Assembly: GCF_016863015.1 (NCBI RefSeq)
Contig: NZ_BOOB01000045.1
Span: 62,001 to 126,000, forward strand
Source of the DNA: Microbispora amethystogenes
GTDB lineage: Bacteria > Actinomycetota > Actinomycetes > Streptosporangiales > Streptosporangiaceae
DNA length: 64,000 nt
Direction: 5' to 3'
Part shown: one piece after another, positions 19,699 through 27,546 of the stretch
How positions within the stretch are numbered: the stretch's first letter is position 1
Layout: each line of letters begins with the position of its first letter
The notes under the pieces: model-generated
Databases searched by the model: none
The model's input: only the letters and a program-made list of their open reading frames with translations
What the model was told of the DNA's origin: nothing
Translations under genes and position numbers: made by a program

Positions 19699-19733
19699 GG
19701 ACGACCACAGGCGGAAGGCGCCTGTGGTCGTCC
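19699..19733. terminator. strong bidirectional intrinsic terminator-like hairpin
   Basis: GGACGACCACAGGC (19699-19712) and GCCTGTGGTCGTCC (19720-19733) form a perfect 14-bp stem with a 7-nt loop between two convergent genes. A weak T-rich stretch (GTCTGTTT) follows on the plus strand. Confidence 0.7.
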
Positions 19734-19787
19734 GTCTGTTTCCGCCCGTCTGTGTTCACCCGGCCGTGGCGGAGGAGATCGGGGAGC

Positions 19788-20654
19788 CTAGCGCGGGGCG
19801 GCGCGCACGCCGGTCACGGCGAACCGTTCGACGTCGGCGATGTGACCGCCGGTACTCGCCACGATGGTGACCGTCTGCCCTGGGGCGGCACGGAAGTCGA
19901 GGGTGGCGGACCACGGGCGGTTCTCGCCCCCCGCCGAGACGCAGCAGCGCTCGCCGATCGGGCCCGTGCCCCCGGCCACGCGCGCCTGTAGCCGGATGCT
20001 CTCGTCCACGCCGGTGATCGTGCCGCCTGCCTTCACGGGCGAGGAGACCGAGCTGCCGTACCGGGGAGCGGTGAGGGAGAAGGTGGTGTCGTCCGTGCCC
20101 ACCACCTCCCAAGGGGCGTCCGTACCTGTGCCGAACTTCACCAGGTGGATGACGGCGGCGATGCCGGGACGACCGCCGCCCTCGCCGCGGATGCCGACGG
20201 AGACGCGGGCGCGCACGCCGTCGACCTTGCTGTCGACCAGTTGGTCGATGCCCTTGAAGCCCAGGTATCCCTGGGTGAAGGCCAGCGCGGTCTGTCCGGC
20301 GTCGAGATGCCAGGGCTGGTGCCCGCCCGCCCGGTAGCCCTCCTGCCAGGCGCGCACCTGCTTCTCGTCGGTGAACGGCCACAGCGGCTGGTAGCGCCCT
20401 GCCACCAGGGGGGCGCCGGAAGAGGTGCCGGGGACAGGGGAGGGAGCCGGCGTGCCGGGCGCGGTCGCCGATGGCTCTGCGAAGGACGAGCCGGACGACG
20501 GGCCCGAGGACGCGGCGGCGAACGTGGCGGCGGGGGACGACCCGGAGCCCGTACCGCACGCCGCCGCCAGGAACCCGAGCGCGGCCAGTGCCGCAGCCAG
20601 TACGGCGGGCGGCCGACGGCGGATCCGGCAGGGTGCGGACGGCGGGCCGGACAT
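19788..20654 (-). CDS. putative lipoprotein of unknown function
   Basis: 288-aa exported lipoprotein. A basic N-terminus (CRIRRRPP) and Ala/Leu-rich helix end in a lipobox FLAAACG (about residue 34), followed by about 45 residues of Ser/Pro/Ala-rich linker. The folded part begins near 85 (YQPLWPFTDEKQVRAWQEGY) and reads like a Gmad2/spore-germination-type or LpqB-like extracellular domain: TALAFTQGYLGFKGIDQLV, then a beta-rich C-terminus (SPVKAGGTITGVDESIRLQARV ... GQTVTIVASTGG). I do not recognise a precise family. Two Cys in tandem (GERCCVSAGG) lie near 230. Convergent with the arabinofuranosidase; its upstream region is shared with a universal stress gene. Confidence 0.7.
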   Translation of the reverse strand: MSGPPSAPCRIRRRPPAVLAAALAALGFLAAACGTGSGSSPAATFAAASSGPSSGSSFAEPSATAPGTPAPSPVPGTSSGAPLVAGRYQPLWPFTDEKQVRAWQEGYRAGGHQPWHLDAGQTALAFTQGYLGFKGIDQLVDSKVDGVRARVSVGIRGEGGGRPGIAAVIHLVKFGTGTDAPWEVVGTDDTTFSLTAPRYGSSVSSPVKAGGTITGVDESIRLQARVAGGTGPIGERCCVSAGGENRPWSATLDFRAAPGQTVTIVASTGGHIADVERFAVTGVRAAPR

Positions 20655-21074
20655 GACCCCGCCAGCGGCAGGTGGACGGTGGAGAATCCGGCCAGAGGCC
20701 GGCGCAGGACCGGGCAGTGCAGAGCCGGGCAGGGGCGCGGCCGGGCGCGGCTCGCTCCACGACCGGTGAGTTGCGTCAGTCCTGTCACCACACGGCATTC
20801 CGCCAGGCACGATGCTCGCTCCCGCCAGAGACGTTTCCTGACAGAGAGCATGCCCGCCGAAAGGCTCTCGATCCATCAAGTTCGCGATGTCCGGCGGCCC
20901 CACGGCCCAGGAGGCACGGCAGGCGGCGGAAGTCCCGGGGTGAAGGGACTTTCGACTGCTGCGGGACGGGCAGCGGACACGGTGCGATGGTCGGCGGGAG
21001 CGGTGTCCGCGCGCCGCGAGCCACACGACATCCGCGAACACCGCGAGCCGCTGAGCACAGGGAGGAAACGGACC
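20655..21074. promoter_or_regulatory. 420-bp divergent control region with two DevR-box-like sites
   Basis: No gene fits this gap between the lipoprotein and universal stress genes. At 20929-20936 and 20945-20953 lie the inverted elements GAAGTCCC and GGGACTTTC, 8 bp apart. On the plus strand GGGACTTTCGAC (20945-20956) fits the DosR/DevR core GGGACTTT-A/C-G; on the minus strand GGGACTTCCGCCGCC (20936-20922) fits GGGACTTNNGGCCCT nearly as well. The plus-oriented site is about 120 bp before the stress-protein start. The rest of the gap holds short GC-rich repeats (CCGGGCAG, CCGGGCAGG) and nothing else I recognise. Confidence 0.45.
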
Positions 21075-21941
21075 ATGACCGGACTGGTCGCCGCCGTCGA
21101 CGGATCGAAGCCCGCGACGGCGGCGCTGGAGTGGGCGGCGGACGACGCGCGGCGCAGGGGAGCCGCGCTGCGGATCGTCCATGTACGCGAGCCGTGGGCG
21201 CACCAGTACCCGTTCCACGCCGTGGAGGGGTTCGCCGACTCGTACGGCGAGTTCTGCGAAGGGGTGCTCGCCGCGGCCGCCGAGCGCGCGCACGAGGTCG
21301 CCCCCGACCTGGAGGTGACGACGGAACTCGCCGAGGGGACGGTCGTGGAGACGTTGCGCGCCGCGTCGGCCGGGGCCGACGCGCTCGTGGTCGGCAGCCG
21401 GGGGACGGGCGGCTTCTCCGGCCTGGTCCTCGGGTCGGTCGGCCTCGGCCTCACCGGGCACGCCCCGGTCCCCGTCGTGGTCGTACGCAGACCGCACCGC
21501 GACGAGTATCACGAGGTCGTCGTCGGTTTCGACGGATCGCCTCACTCGGAGGCCGCGCTGGAGTTCGCCTTCGAGGAGGCGCGGGCGCGCCGGGCCCGGG
21601 TGCACGCCGTGTACGCGTGGGAGGCACCGATCTTCTCTCCCTTCGCCACCGGCTACACCGCGACGATGCACGAGGTCTTCGACGAGGAGTCGCGCTCGGC
21701 CCGGCTGCGGCTGGCGCCGTGGCGCGAGAAGCACCCGGACGTCCCGCTCGTCGAGTCGGCGGTCTTCGGGCACCCGGTCCCCGCACTCGCGGAGGCGTCG
21801 CTCGTCGCCGACCTCGTCGTCGTCGGGTCGAGGGGGCTGGGCGGTGTGCGCGGCGCGCTGCTCGGCTCGGTCAGCCACGCCGTGCTGCACCGCGCGCACT
21901 GCCCGGTCGCGGTCGTACGGCTCCCGGAGGGAAAACGGTGA
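21075..21941 (+). CDS. universal stress protein, two UspA domains
   Basis: 288-aa tandem UspA protein. Domain 1 (1-140): MTGLVAAVDGSKPATAALEWAADDARRRG, ATP motif GSRGTGGFSGLVLGSVGLGLTGHAPVPVVVVR. Domain 2 (147-288): HEVVVGFDGSPHSEAALEFAFEEARARRARV and GSRGLGGVRGALLGSVSHAVLHRAHCPVAVVRLP. Both domains keep the G-2x-G-9x-G(S) nucleotide site, unlike the paralogue beside the DosS-like kinase. ATG has GGAGGAAA 8 bp upstream. DevR-box-like elements lie about 120 bp upstream, suggesting control by the same hypoxia/redox system (inferred). Confidence 0.92.
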   Translation: MTGLVAAVDGSKPATAALEWAADDARRRGAALRIVHVREPWAHQYPFHAVEGFADSYGEFCEGVLAAAAERAHEVAPDLEVTTELAEGTVVETLRAASAGADALVVGSRGTGGFSGLVLGSVGLGLTGHAPVPVVVVRRPHRDEYHEVVVGFDGSPHSEAALEFAFEEARARRARVHAVYAWEAPIFSPFATGYTATMHEVFDEESRSARLRLAPWREKHPDVPLVESAVFGHPVPALAEASLVADLVVVGSRGLGGVRGALLGSVSHAVLHRAHCPVAVVRLPEGKR

Positions 21942-22049
21942 GGCGTGAAAAATCTACAACGTAAAGGCTTCGCCGCTGCGCAGACCTCCACGCCGAGTCC
22001 CGTGACCTGCGGCGACATCGCCGGGCGAGAGCGTGGGAATGCCGATGTC

Positions 22050-22601
22050 ATGGACGTCGAGGCGGGCACGTACGCGCTGGGGCCCAGGTCGGGGCGGCTG
22101 CTGGTCCTCACCGGCCGCGCCGGTCTCGGTGCGAAGGCCGGGCATGACCTGACGATCGAGGTCACCAGATGGCGGGGAGAGGCGGTGGTGACGCCGGGCG
22201 ACCCGGCGGCCTCCCGGGTCTCGCTGGAGGCCGAGACGGCCTCGATGCGGGTCAGGGAGGGCACGGGCGGGGTCAAGCCGCTCACCGACTCCGACCGGGT
22301 CGAGATCGAGAAGAACATGCGGGAGAAGGTCCTCATGCCGGCCCGGCATCCCACGATCACGTTCCGGTCGACGCGGGTCGAGGGCGACCCCGAAGCGTTC
22401 CGCGTCGAGGGCGACCTGACCATCGCGGGCGTCACCCGGCCGGTCGCGGTCGAGGGAGCGCTCGCCGGCGGGCGGGCACGCGGCCGGGCGACCGTCGTGC
22501 AGTCGGAGTGGGGCATCCGCCCCTACTCCGCGTTCTTCGGCGCGCTCAGGCTGCGCGACGAGGTCGAAGTGATCTTCGACGTACGGCTCGTGCCGGGCTG
22601 A
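22050..22601 (+). CDS. YceI-family protein
   Basis: 183-aa YceI lipocalin-like protein: MDVEAGTYALGPRSGRLLVLTGRAGLGAKAGHDLTIEV, then SLEAETASMRV, MPARHPTITFRSTRVEG, VEGDLTIAGVTRPVAVEG and a closing beta-barrel strand (ALRLRDEVEVIFDVRL). Such proteins bind isoprenoid-like lipids or amphiphiles. No signal peptide is evident, so it is likely cytoplasmic. The ATG at 22050 begins the conserved region; an in-frame GTG at 21945 would add 35 unrelated residues. It follows the universal stress gene by 108 bp. Confidence 0.8.
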   Translation: MDVEAGTYALGPRSGRLLVLTGRAGLGAKAGHDLTIEVTRWRGEAVVTPGDPAASRVSLEAETASMRVREGTGGVKPLTDSDRVEIEKNMREKVLMPARHPTITFRSTRVEGDPEAFRVEGDLTIAGVTRPVAVEGALAGGRARGRATVVQSEWGIRPYSAFFGALRLRDEVEVIFDVRLVPG

Positions 22602-22626
22602 GGGACCGATCGGGCACCATGGAGGG

Positions 22627-23508
22627 GTGAACCGGCTTCAGATGGCGCAAGCCACCCAGCAGACCAGCGAGCACACGAGCGAGCGGACCGCCGAGCGGTG
22701 GAGCATGCTGGCCGATCTCGTGGCGGACGGCGACGTGGTGGTGCTCAGCGGGGCGGGCCTGTCCACCGAGTCCGGCATCCCGGACTACCGCGGCGAGACC
22801 GGACGCAGGCGCAGAGCCGACCCGATGACCTACCACACCTTCGTGAGCAGCGCCTCCGCTCGCCGGCGCTACTGGGCCCGCAGCCACCTCGGCTGGCGGC
22901 ACATCGTCGACGCCGCTCCCAACGCCGGTCACCGCGCCGTCGCCGAACTGCAGCGCCGCGGGCTCGTCTCCGGGATCATCACGCAGAACGTGGACGGCCT
23001 GCACGAGGCGGCCGGCGCGCACGGGGTGATCGAACTGCACGGCAGCCTGCACCGGGTCCGCTGCCTCGGCTGCGGCCACCGCGGCGCCCGCCACGAACTG
23101 GACCGGCGGCTGCGGGCGGAGAACCCCGGCTGGCACTCCCGCACCGCGCTGATCAATCCCGACGGCGACGCCGTGCTGACCACCGCCGAGATCGAGACGT
23201 TCCGTACGGTGGACTGCGAGGGCTGCGGCGGTGTGCTCAAACCCGACGTGGTGTTCTTCGGCGAGAACGTCCCGCCGTCGCGGGTGCAGGAGTGTTACGC
23301 GCTGACCGAGCGGGCCGGCCTGCTGCTGGTCCTGGGGTCATCGCTGACCGTGATGTCCGGTTATCGGTTCGTACGGCATGCCGCCGCCCGCTCGATCCCC
23401 GTCGCGATCATCAACCAGGGGCCGACCCGGGGCGACGGCGAGGCGCTGATCACCTTCGACGCCCCGCTCGGCCCGGCCCTGACCACCCTTCAGGCCGACC
23501 TGGCCTAG
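22627..23508 (+). CDS. Sir2-family NAD-dependent protein deacylase
   Basis: 293-aa sirtuin. The Rossmann NAD motif [20 protein letters not shown] lies at about 37-56, the catalytic region [29 protein letters not shown] at 120-148 (His in IELHGS), a zinc site as CLGC and CEGC (about 148 and 198), and [17 protein letters not shown] near 235. The YxxR-type acyl pocket of SirT5 is not obvious. It is class II/III-like by eye. Start is uncertain: GTG 22627 has GGAGG almost touching it, ATG 22642 is 16 bp away from it. Convergent with the aldo-keto reductase (22-bp gap). Confidence 0.9.
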   Translation: MNRLQMAQATQQTSEHTSERTAERWSMLADLVADGDVVVLSGAGLSTESGIPDYRGETGRRRRADPMTYHTFVSSASARRRYWARSHLGWRHIVDAAPNAGHRAVAELQRRGLVSGIITQNVDGLHEAAGAHGVIELHGSLHRVRCLGCGHRGARHELDRRLRAENPGWHSRTALINPDGDAVLTTAEIETFRTVDCEGCGGVLKPDVVFFGENVPPSRVQECYALTERAGLLLVLGSSLTVMSGYRFVRHAAARSIPVAIINQGPTRGDGEALITFDAPLGPALTTLQADLA

Positions 23509-23530
23509 AGGAGCACGGAGGGCGCGCGGG

Positions 23531-24508
23531 TCAGCTCCAGGGGAGGGCGGCGCGGCGGGCCCAGTAGGTCTCCGGGTCCTCCGCCAGCCCGGCCAGCGTC
23601 TCCTCGGCCTCGTCGTCCCAGGCGACGTCGAGCGCGGCGAGGTTCTCGCCGAGCTGGACGGCCGTGGCCGCGCCGCTCAGCACGGTGCCCGCCCACGGGC
23701 GGGCGAGCACGGCGGCCAGCGCGAGGGCGTCCGGGGTGACGTCCCGCTCGCGGGCCGCGCGGGCCAGGGCGGGCGGCGCGCCGCGAGCCGTCAGCCGGCC
23801 GTTGGCCACGCCCTCCTTGACGATGACGCCCAGCCCGGCGGCGTGCGCCCGGGCCAGGGCCTCGCCCGCCGAACGCTCCAGCAGGTTCCACGTCGACTGC
23901 ACGGTGTCGAACACGCCCGTCGCGACCGCCTTGTCGATCGTGCCGGCCTGTGCGGGCCCGGTGGTGGACAGGCCGACGGCGACGCCCCGGTCGCGCAGCG
24001 CACGCAGTTCGCCGAGCACGTCCTCGTCGTCGAGCACCCCGCTGCCGGTCGTGGCGGAGTGGATCTGGTAGAGCGACAGGCGGTCGCCGAGCAGCGCCAG
24101 CGTCTCGCCGAGCTGGCGGCGCAGCCGCGCGGGCGACAGATCCTTCACCTCGTGGCGATCGGCGTCCATCCGCCAGCCGCCCACGTACTCGTACCCCCAC
24201 TTGGAGCCGACGACGACCTCCCGCGCGGGGACGCCCCGGTCGGCGAGCCAGCCCGCGAGGAACTCCTCGGCGCGCCCGTACGAGCGCGCGGTGTCGAAGT
24301 AGCGCACGCCGGCCGCCCAGGCGGCGTCCAGCACCTCCCAGGTGCGCGCCCGCATCGCCGCGACGTCCCGGCCAGGCCCGAGGTCCTCGTCGCGCCCGAG
24401 CGTGATGTACGCGGGACGCCCGAGCGCGGCGAGCCCGAGACCCATCGGGGTGACCTGAAGGCGGCTGCGGCCCAGCGGCCGCCGGAGCATCTCGTGCACG
24501 ATGCCCAA
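23531..24508 (-). CDS. aldo-keto reductase
   Basis: 325-aa NADPH-dependent oxidoreductase of the AKR barrel type: LRRPLGRSRLQVTPMGLGLAALG, the catalytic Asp/Tyr in YFDTARSYGRAEEFLAGWL (about 70-88), catalytic Lys in VVVGSKWGYEY (about 100), His in LYQIHSATT (about 146) and VIVKEGVANGRL near 220. TTG at 24508 is chosen because GGAGG stands 10 nt upstream; GTG 24499 and ATG 24490 have none. Divergent from a prenyl synthase, 80 bp apart. Substrate unknown. Confidence 0.85.
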   Translation of the reverse strand: MGIVHEMLRRPLGRSRLQVTPMGLGLAALGRPAYITLGRDEDLGPGRDVAAMRARTWEVLDAAWAAGVRYFDTARSYGRAEEFLAGWLADRGVPAREVVVGSKWGYEYVGGWRMDADRHEVKDLSPARLRRQLGETLALLGDRLSLYQIHSATTGSGVLDDEDVLGELRALRDRGVAVGLSTTGPAQAGTIDKAVATGVFDTVQSTWNLLERSAGEALARAHAAGLGVIVKEGVANGRLTARGAPPALARAARERDVTPDALALAAVLARPWAGTVLSGAATAVQLGENLAALDVAWDDEAEETLAGLAEDPETYWARRAALPWS

Positions 24509-24588
24509 CGTTAGTGGACCTCCGCGATCGGGTACGCCGACAGGCCCGGCCTGCCCGACGACGCACCCGAGCCAGAGGCGGTGGGAGC

Positions 24589-25647
24589 ATGACGGAACCG
24601 GTGGCGGCGCGTCCGTGCGCCGCGGACGTGCTCGCCCGTACGCGCGACCTGCTCGATCCCGCGCTGCGCCGCGCGGTGGGGACGCTGCCGCCGTCGATGC
24701 GCCGCGTGGCCGGCTACCACTTCGGCTGGTGGGACGCCCGGGGGCGACCGACCGGCGGCGCGGGTGGCACAGGAGGCGGGGGCGGCGGCAAGGCGCTGCG
24801 ACCGGCGTTCACGCTGCTGGCGGCGGAGGGCGCCGGGGGAGAGACGACGGCGGCGCTGCCCGCCGCCGTCGCGGTGGAACTGGTGCACAACTTCTCGCTG
24901 ATCCACGACGACGTGATGGACGGCGACCGGGTCCGCAGGCACCGGCCCACCGCCTGGGCCGTGTTCGGGCGCGCCCAGGCGATCCTGGCCGGCGACTCGC
25001 TGCTGGCGCTGGCGTTCGCCGTGCTCGCCACCGGGACAGGCAGCGGGCCGGACGGTGGGACGGACGGCGTGCCGGTGCTGGCTGCGCGGGTCCAGTCGCT
25101 GCTGGACGGCCAGAGCGCCGATCTCGACTTCGAGGAACGCGCCGAGGTGGGCTTGGAGGAGTGCGTGCGGATGGCGGAGGGCAAGACCGCGGCCCTCTTC
25201 GGGTGCGCCTGCGCCCTCGGCGCGTCGTACGGCGGCGCCACCCCGAGTCAGTCGGTGCTGCTGGAGGCGTTCGGCGCACGCGTGGGCCTGGCCTTCCAGA
25301 TCGTGGACGACCTGCTCGGCATCTGGGGCGATCCGGCGGCCACCGGCAAACCGGTGCACTCCGACCTGCGCAACCGGAAGAAGTCCCTGCCGGTCGTCGC
25401 CGCACTGGCCTCGGGCACCCCGGCGGGGGCCGCGCTCGCCGCCCTGTACCGCCGTCCCCTCGCGGAGCCCGACCTGGCGCGGGCGGCGCGGCTGGTGGAG
25501 GAGGCGGGCGGGCGTGCCTGGAGCCTCGCCAGGGTGGACGGCCTGCTGGACGAGGCGCTGGAGTCGCTGCGGGCGGCGGGGCTGACGCCGGAGGCGACGG
25601 CGGGGCTGGAGGCGCTGGCCCGGCTGGCCGCCGACCGCGACCGCTGA
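24589..25647 (+). CDS. polyprenyl diphosphate synthase (FPP/GGPP type)
   Basis: 352-aa trans-prenyltransferase. First Asp-rich motif LIHDDVMDGDRVRRHRPT with D107/D108/D111, second LAFQIVDDLLGIWGDPAATGKPVHSDLRNRKKS with D240/D241. The residues before the first motif (VELVHNFS) do not let me fix chain length. An insert of Gly (TGGAGGTGGGGGGK) lies near residue 60 before LRPAFTLLAAEG. It could supply farnesyl diphosphate to the hopanoid operon 15-20 kb away, which lacks its own synthase, but also carotenoid or quinone pathways. ATG has GTGGGAG just upstream. Confidence 0.88.
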   Translation: MTEPVAARPCAADVLARTRDLLDPALRRAVGTLPPSMRRVAGYHFGWWDARGRPTGGAGGTGGGGGGKALRPAFTLLAAEGAGGETTAALPAAVAVELVHNFSLIHDDVMDGDRVRRHRPTAWAVFGRAQAILAGDSLLALAFAVLATGTGSGPDGGTDGVPVLAARVQSLLDGQSADLDFEERAEVGLEECVRMAEGKTAALFGCACALGASYGGATPSQSVLLEAFGARVGLAFQIVDDLLGIWGDPAATGKPVHSDLRNRKKSLPVVAALASGTPAGAALAALYRRPLAEPDLARAARLVEEAGGRAWSLARVDGLLDEALESLRAAGLTPEATAGLEALARLAADRDR

Positions 25648-25706
25648 GACGCCCCGGGTGCTCTGAGTGCTTGCGGGCCCGGGGGGCTCACGGGTGCCCG
25701 GGGTGC

Positions 25707-26756
25707 TCAGCCGAAGGTGAGCACGACCTTGACTTCGTTCTCCCGCCTGTCGTAGGCGTCCGCATAGCGGTGCAGGGGCACCCTCCGGGAGATCAGCCGG
25801 GCGAGCCAGTCGCGGTTCGACACGGCGAGGGCGCCGGCCGCGGCGGTGAAGTGGCGGAGGTTGGAGTCGATCGTCCCGATGACCACGGCGTTCTCCAGGA
25901 CCATCTCGCGGTTGAGCGTGCCCACGTCCACGGTGATCCGGCGGGAGCCGGGGGTGACCCCGGTCAGGCAGACGATCCCGTACGGACCGATCGTGGAGAG
26001 GGCGCCGGTGAAGACCTCGGCCGCGCCGCAGGCCTCGACGACCACGTCCGGCCGGAGCGCCGTCATCACGTCCTCGATCCAGCCCGTGTGGTAGGTCGCG
26101 CCGAGATCGGCGACCAGCTCCGGTTTGGGCCCGCTCTTGACGAAGTCGAACACATGCACGTCGAGACCGCGCTGGACGCCGAGCAGGGCGGCGAGCATGC
26201 CGAACGGTCCCCCGCCGGTGACCAGCACCCGGCGCGGCTCGAACCAGGACCGTGTCCCGATCTTCTCGATCTGCTCCCAGGCCTTGGCGACCACCGACGC
26301 CGGCTGCAGCAGCACGCCCGTCTCGCCGAGACCCGAGTCGAGACGTACGGCGCAGTGCGTCTCCACGGACCACATCTCGCTCGCGTAGCCGTCCAGTTCC
26401 TTCAGCCCCCGCATGGTGTATCGCCCGTTGCGGCACATGTCGGGCTCGCCGTGGGCACAGGCCACGCACGGCACCGGATCCGGGTAGCGCACCAGGCCCA
26501 CGACGAGGTCGCCGGGGGAGAAGCCGGACCCGGCGGGGGCCTGCCTCACGCGGCCGAGGGACTCGTGCCCGATGACCAGCCGCTCCCGGCCCGGCGGGGC
26601 GTATCCGTAGTCGCCGGAGACGACCTCCCTGTCGGTGCCGCACACGCCGACGGCGATGCTCTCGACGAGGAGGTCGCCGGGGCCGGGCACGGGGTCGGGC
26701 ACCTCGGTCAGCGCCAGCGACCCGGCCCGGTGCGGCACGACGGTGAGCGCGCGCAT
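25707..26756 (-). CDS. glucose 1-dehydrogenase-like zinc alcohol dehydrogenase
   Basis: 349-aa medium-chain dehydrogenase. GVCGTDREVVSGDYGYAPPGRERLVIGHESLGRV (37-70) holds the catalytic zinc Cys/His-Glu in a form typical of archaeal and actinobacterial glucose dehydrogenases; CVACAHGEPDMC (about 100-111) supplies structural-zinc Cys residues; VLVTGGGPFGMLAALLGVQRGLDVHVFD (about 180) binds NAD(P). The C-terminal half (LNREMVLENAVVIGTIDSNLRHFTAAA) is also of that group. ATG has GGAAGGAG upstream. Oxidation of glucose or a related aldose to the lactone is likely, not proven. Stands alone between the prenyl synthase and a two-component pair. Confidence 0.82.
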   Translation of the reverse strand: MRALTVVPHRAGSLALTEVPDPVPGPGDLLVESIAVGVCGTDREVVSGDYGYAPPGRERLVIGHESLGRVRQAPAGSGFSPGDLVVGLVRYPDPVPCVACAHGEPDMCRNGRYTMRGLKELDGYASEMWSVETHCAVRLDSGLGETGVLLQPASVVAKAWEQIEKIGTRSWFEPRRVLVTGGGPFGMLAALLGVQRGLDVHVFDFVKSGPKPELVADLGATYHTGWIEDVMTALRPDVVVEACGAAEVFTGALSTIGPYGIVCLTGVTPGSRRITVDVGTLNREMVLENAVVIGTIDSNLRHFTAAAGALAVSNRDWLARLISRRVPLHRYADAYDRRENEVKVVLTFG

Positions 26757-26811
26757 GACGCACTCCTTCCCGCGGCTGACGTGGAGAGCACCAAGGGCAG
26801 GGAAAATGTGC

Positions 26812-27546
26812 TCAGCCCTCCGGCGCGTCGTCGAGCAGCCCGGCGTCGTGGACCAGCAGGGCGATCTGCACGCGGTTGTTGAGCCCGAGCTTGGCGAGGA
26901 CGCTCGACACGTGCGTCTTCACGGTCGGGAGGCTGAGGTGGAGCAGCGCGGCGATCTCGGCGTTCGGCCTGCCCTGCCCGACCGCCACGGCGATCTCCCG
27001 TTCCCGGTCGTTCAGCGGCGCCAGGCGCTCCTCCGCCCGCGTTCGCCGCAGGTCCCGGCCCGACCCGGCCACCCGGGCGATGAGCCGTCGGGTCACCGCC
27101 GGGGACAGCACCGGGTGGCCGCGGGCCACCCGGCGGACGGCCTCGACGATCTCGTGCGGCGGGGTGTCCTTCAGCAGGAACCCGGCGGCTCCCGCGCGCA
27201 GGGCGCGCAGCACGTGCTCGTCGGCGTCGAAGGTGGTCAGCACGATCACCTCGGGCGCGTCGTCGCGGGCGCGCAGCGCCTCGGTCGCGGCCAGGCCGTC
27301 CATGACGGGCATCCGGATGTCCATCAGCACCACGTCGGGGTGGTGCAGGCGGGCCAGCGGCAGGACCTCCGCGCCGTCTCCCGCCTCGGCGACGACGCGG
27401 AGGTCCGCCGCGCCGCCGAGCATCATCACGAGGCCGGCCCGGACGAGGGGGTCGTCGTCGGCGATGAGCACGCCGATGGGCCCGCCTGTGGGTGCGCCGA
27501 CGGGTGTGGGGTCGGGCGCGGGGTCGGGCGAGATCATGCGCGCCAT
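26812..27546 (-). CDS. NarL/LuxR-type response regulator
   Basis: 244-aa regulator. Receiver domain (about 22-140): VLIADDDPLVRAGLVMML with the acidic pair, phospho-Asp in HPDVVLMDIRMPVMDG (about 76), LTTFD and the Lys in GFLLKDTPP. LuxR helix-turn-helix (about 175-240): LNDREREIAVAVGQGRPNAEIAALLHLSLPTVKTHVSSVLAKLGLNNRVQ. The first 20 residues are Pro/Gly-rich (PDPAPDPTPVGAPTGG). ATG overlaps the stop of the upstream kinase, so the pair is coupled. Targets unknown. Confidence 0.92.
   Translation of the reverse strand: MARMISPDPAPDPTPVGAPTGGPIGVLIADDDPLVRAGLVMMLGGAADLRVVAEAGDGAEVLPLARLHHPDVVLMDIRMPVMDGLAATEALRARDDAPEVIVLTTFDADEHVLRALRAGAAGFLLKDTPPHEIVEAVRRVARGHPVLSPAVTRRLIARVAGSGRDLRRTRAEERLAPLNDREREIAVAVGQGRPNAEIAALLHLSLPTVKTHVSSVLAKLGLNNRVQIALLVHDAGLLDDAPEG

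Noticed and set aside
24510..24535. Sigma-B-like GTT-N16-GGGTAC before the prenyl synthase
   Set aside because: The fourth base of the -35 element is A, not T, and GGGTAC is common by chance in this base composition.
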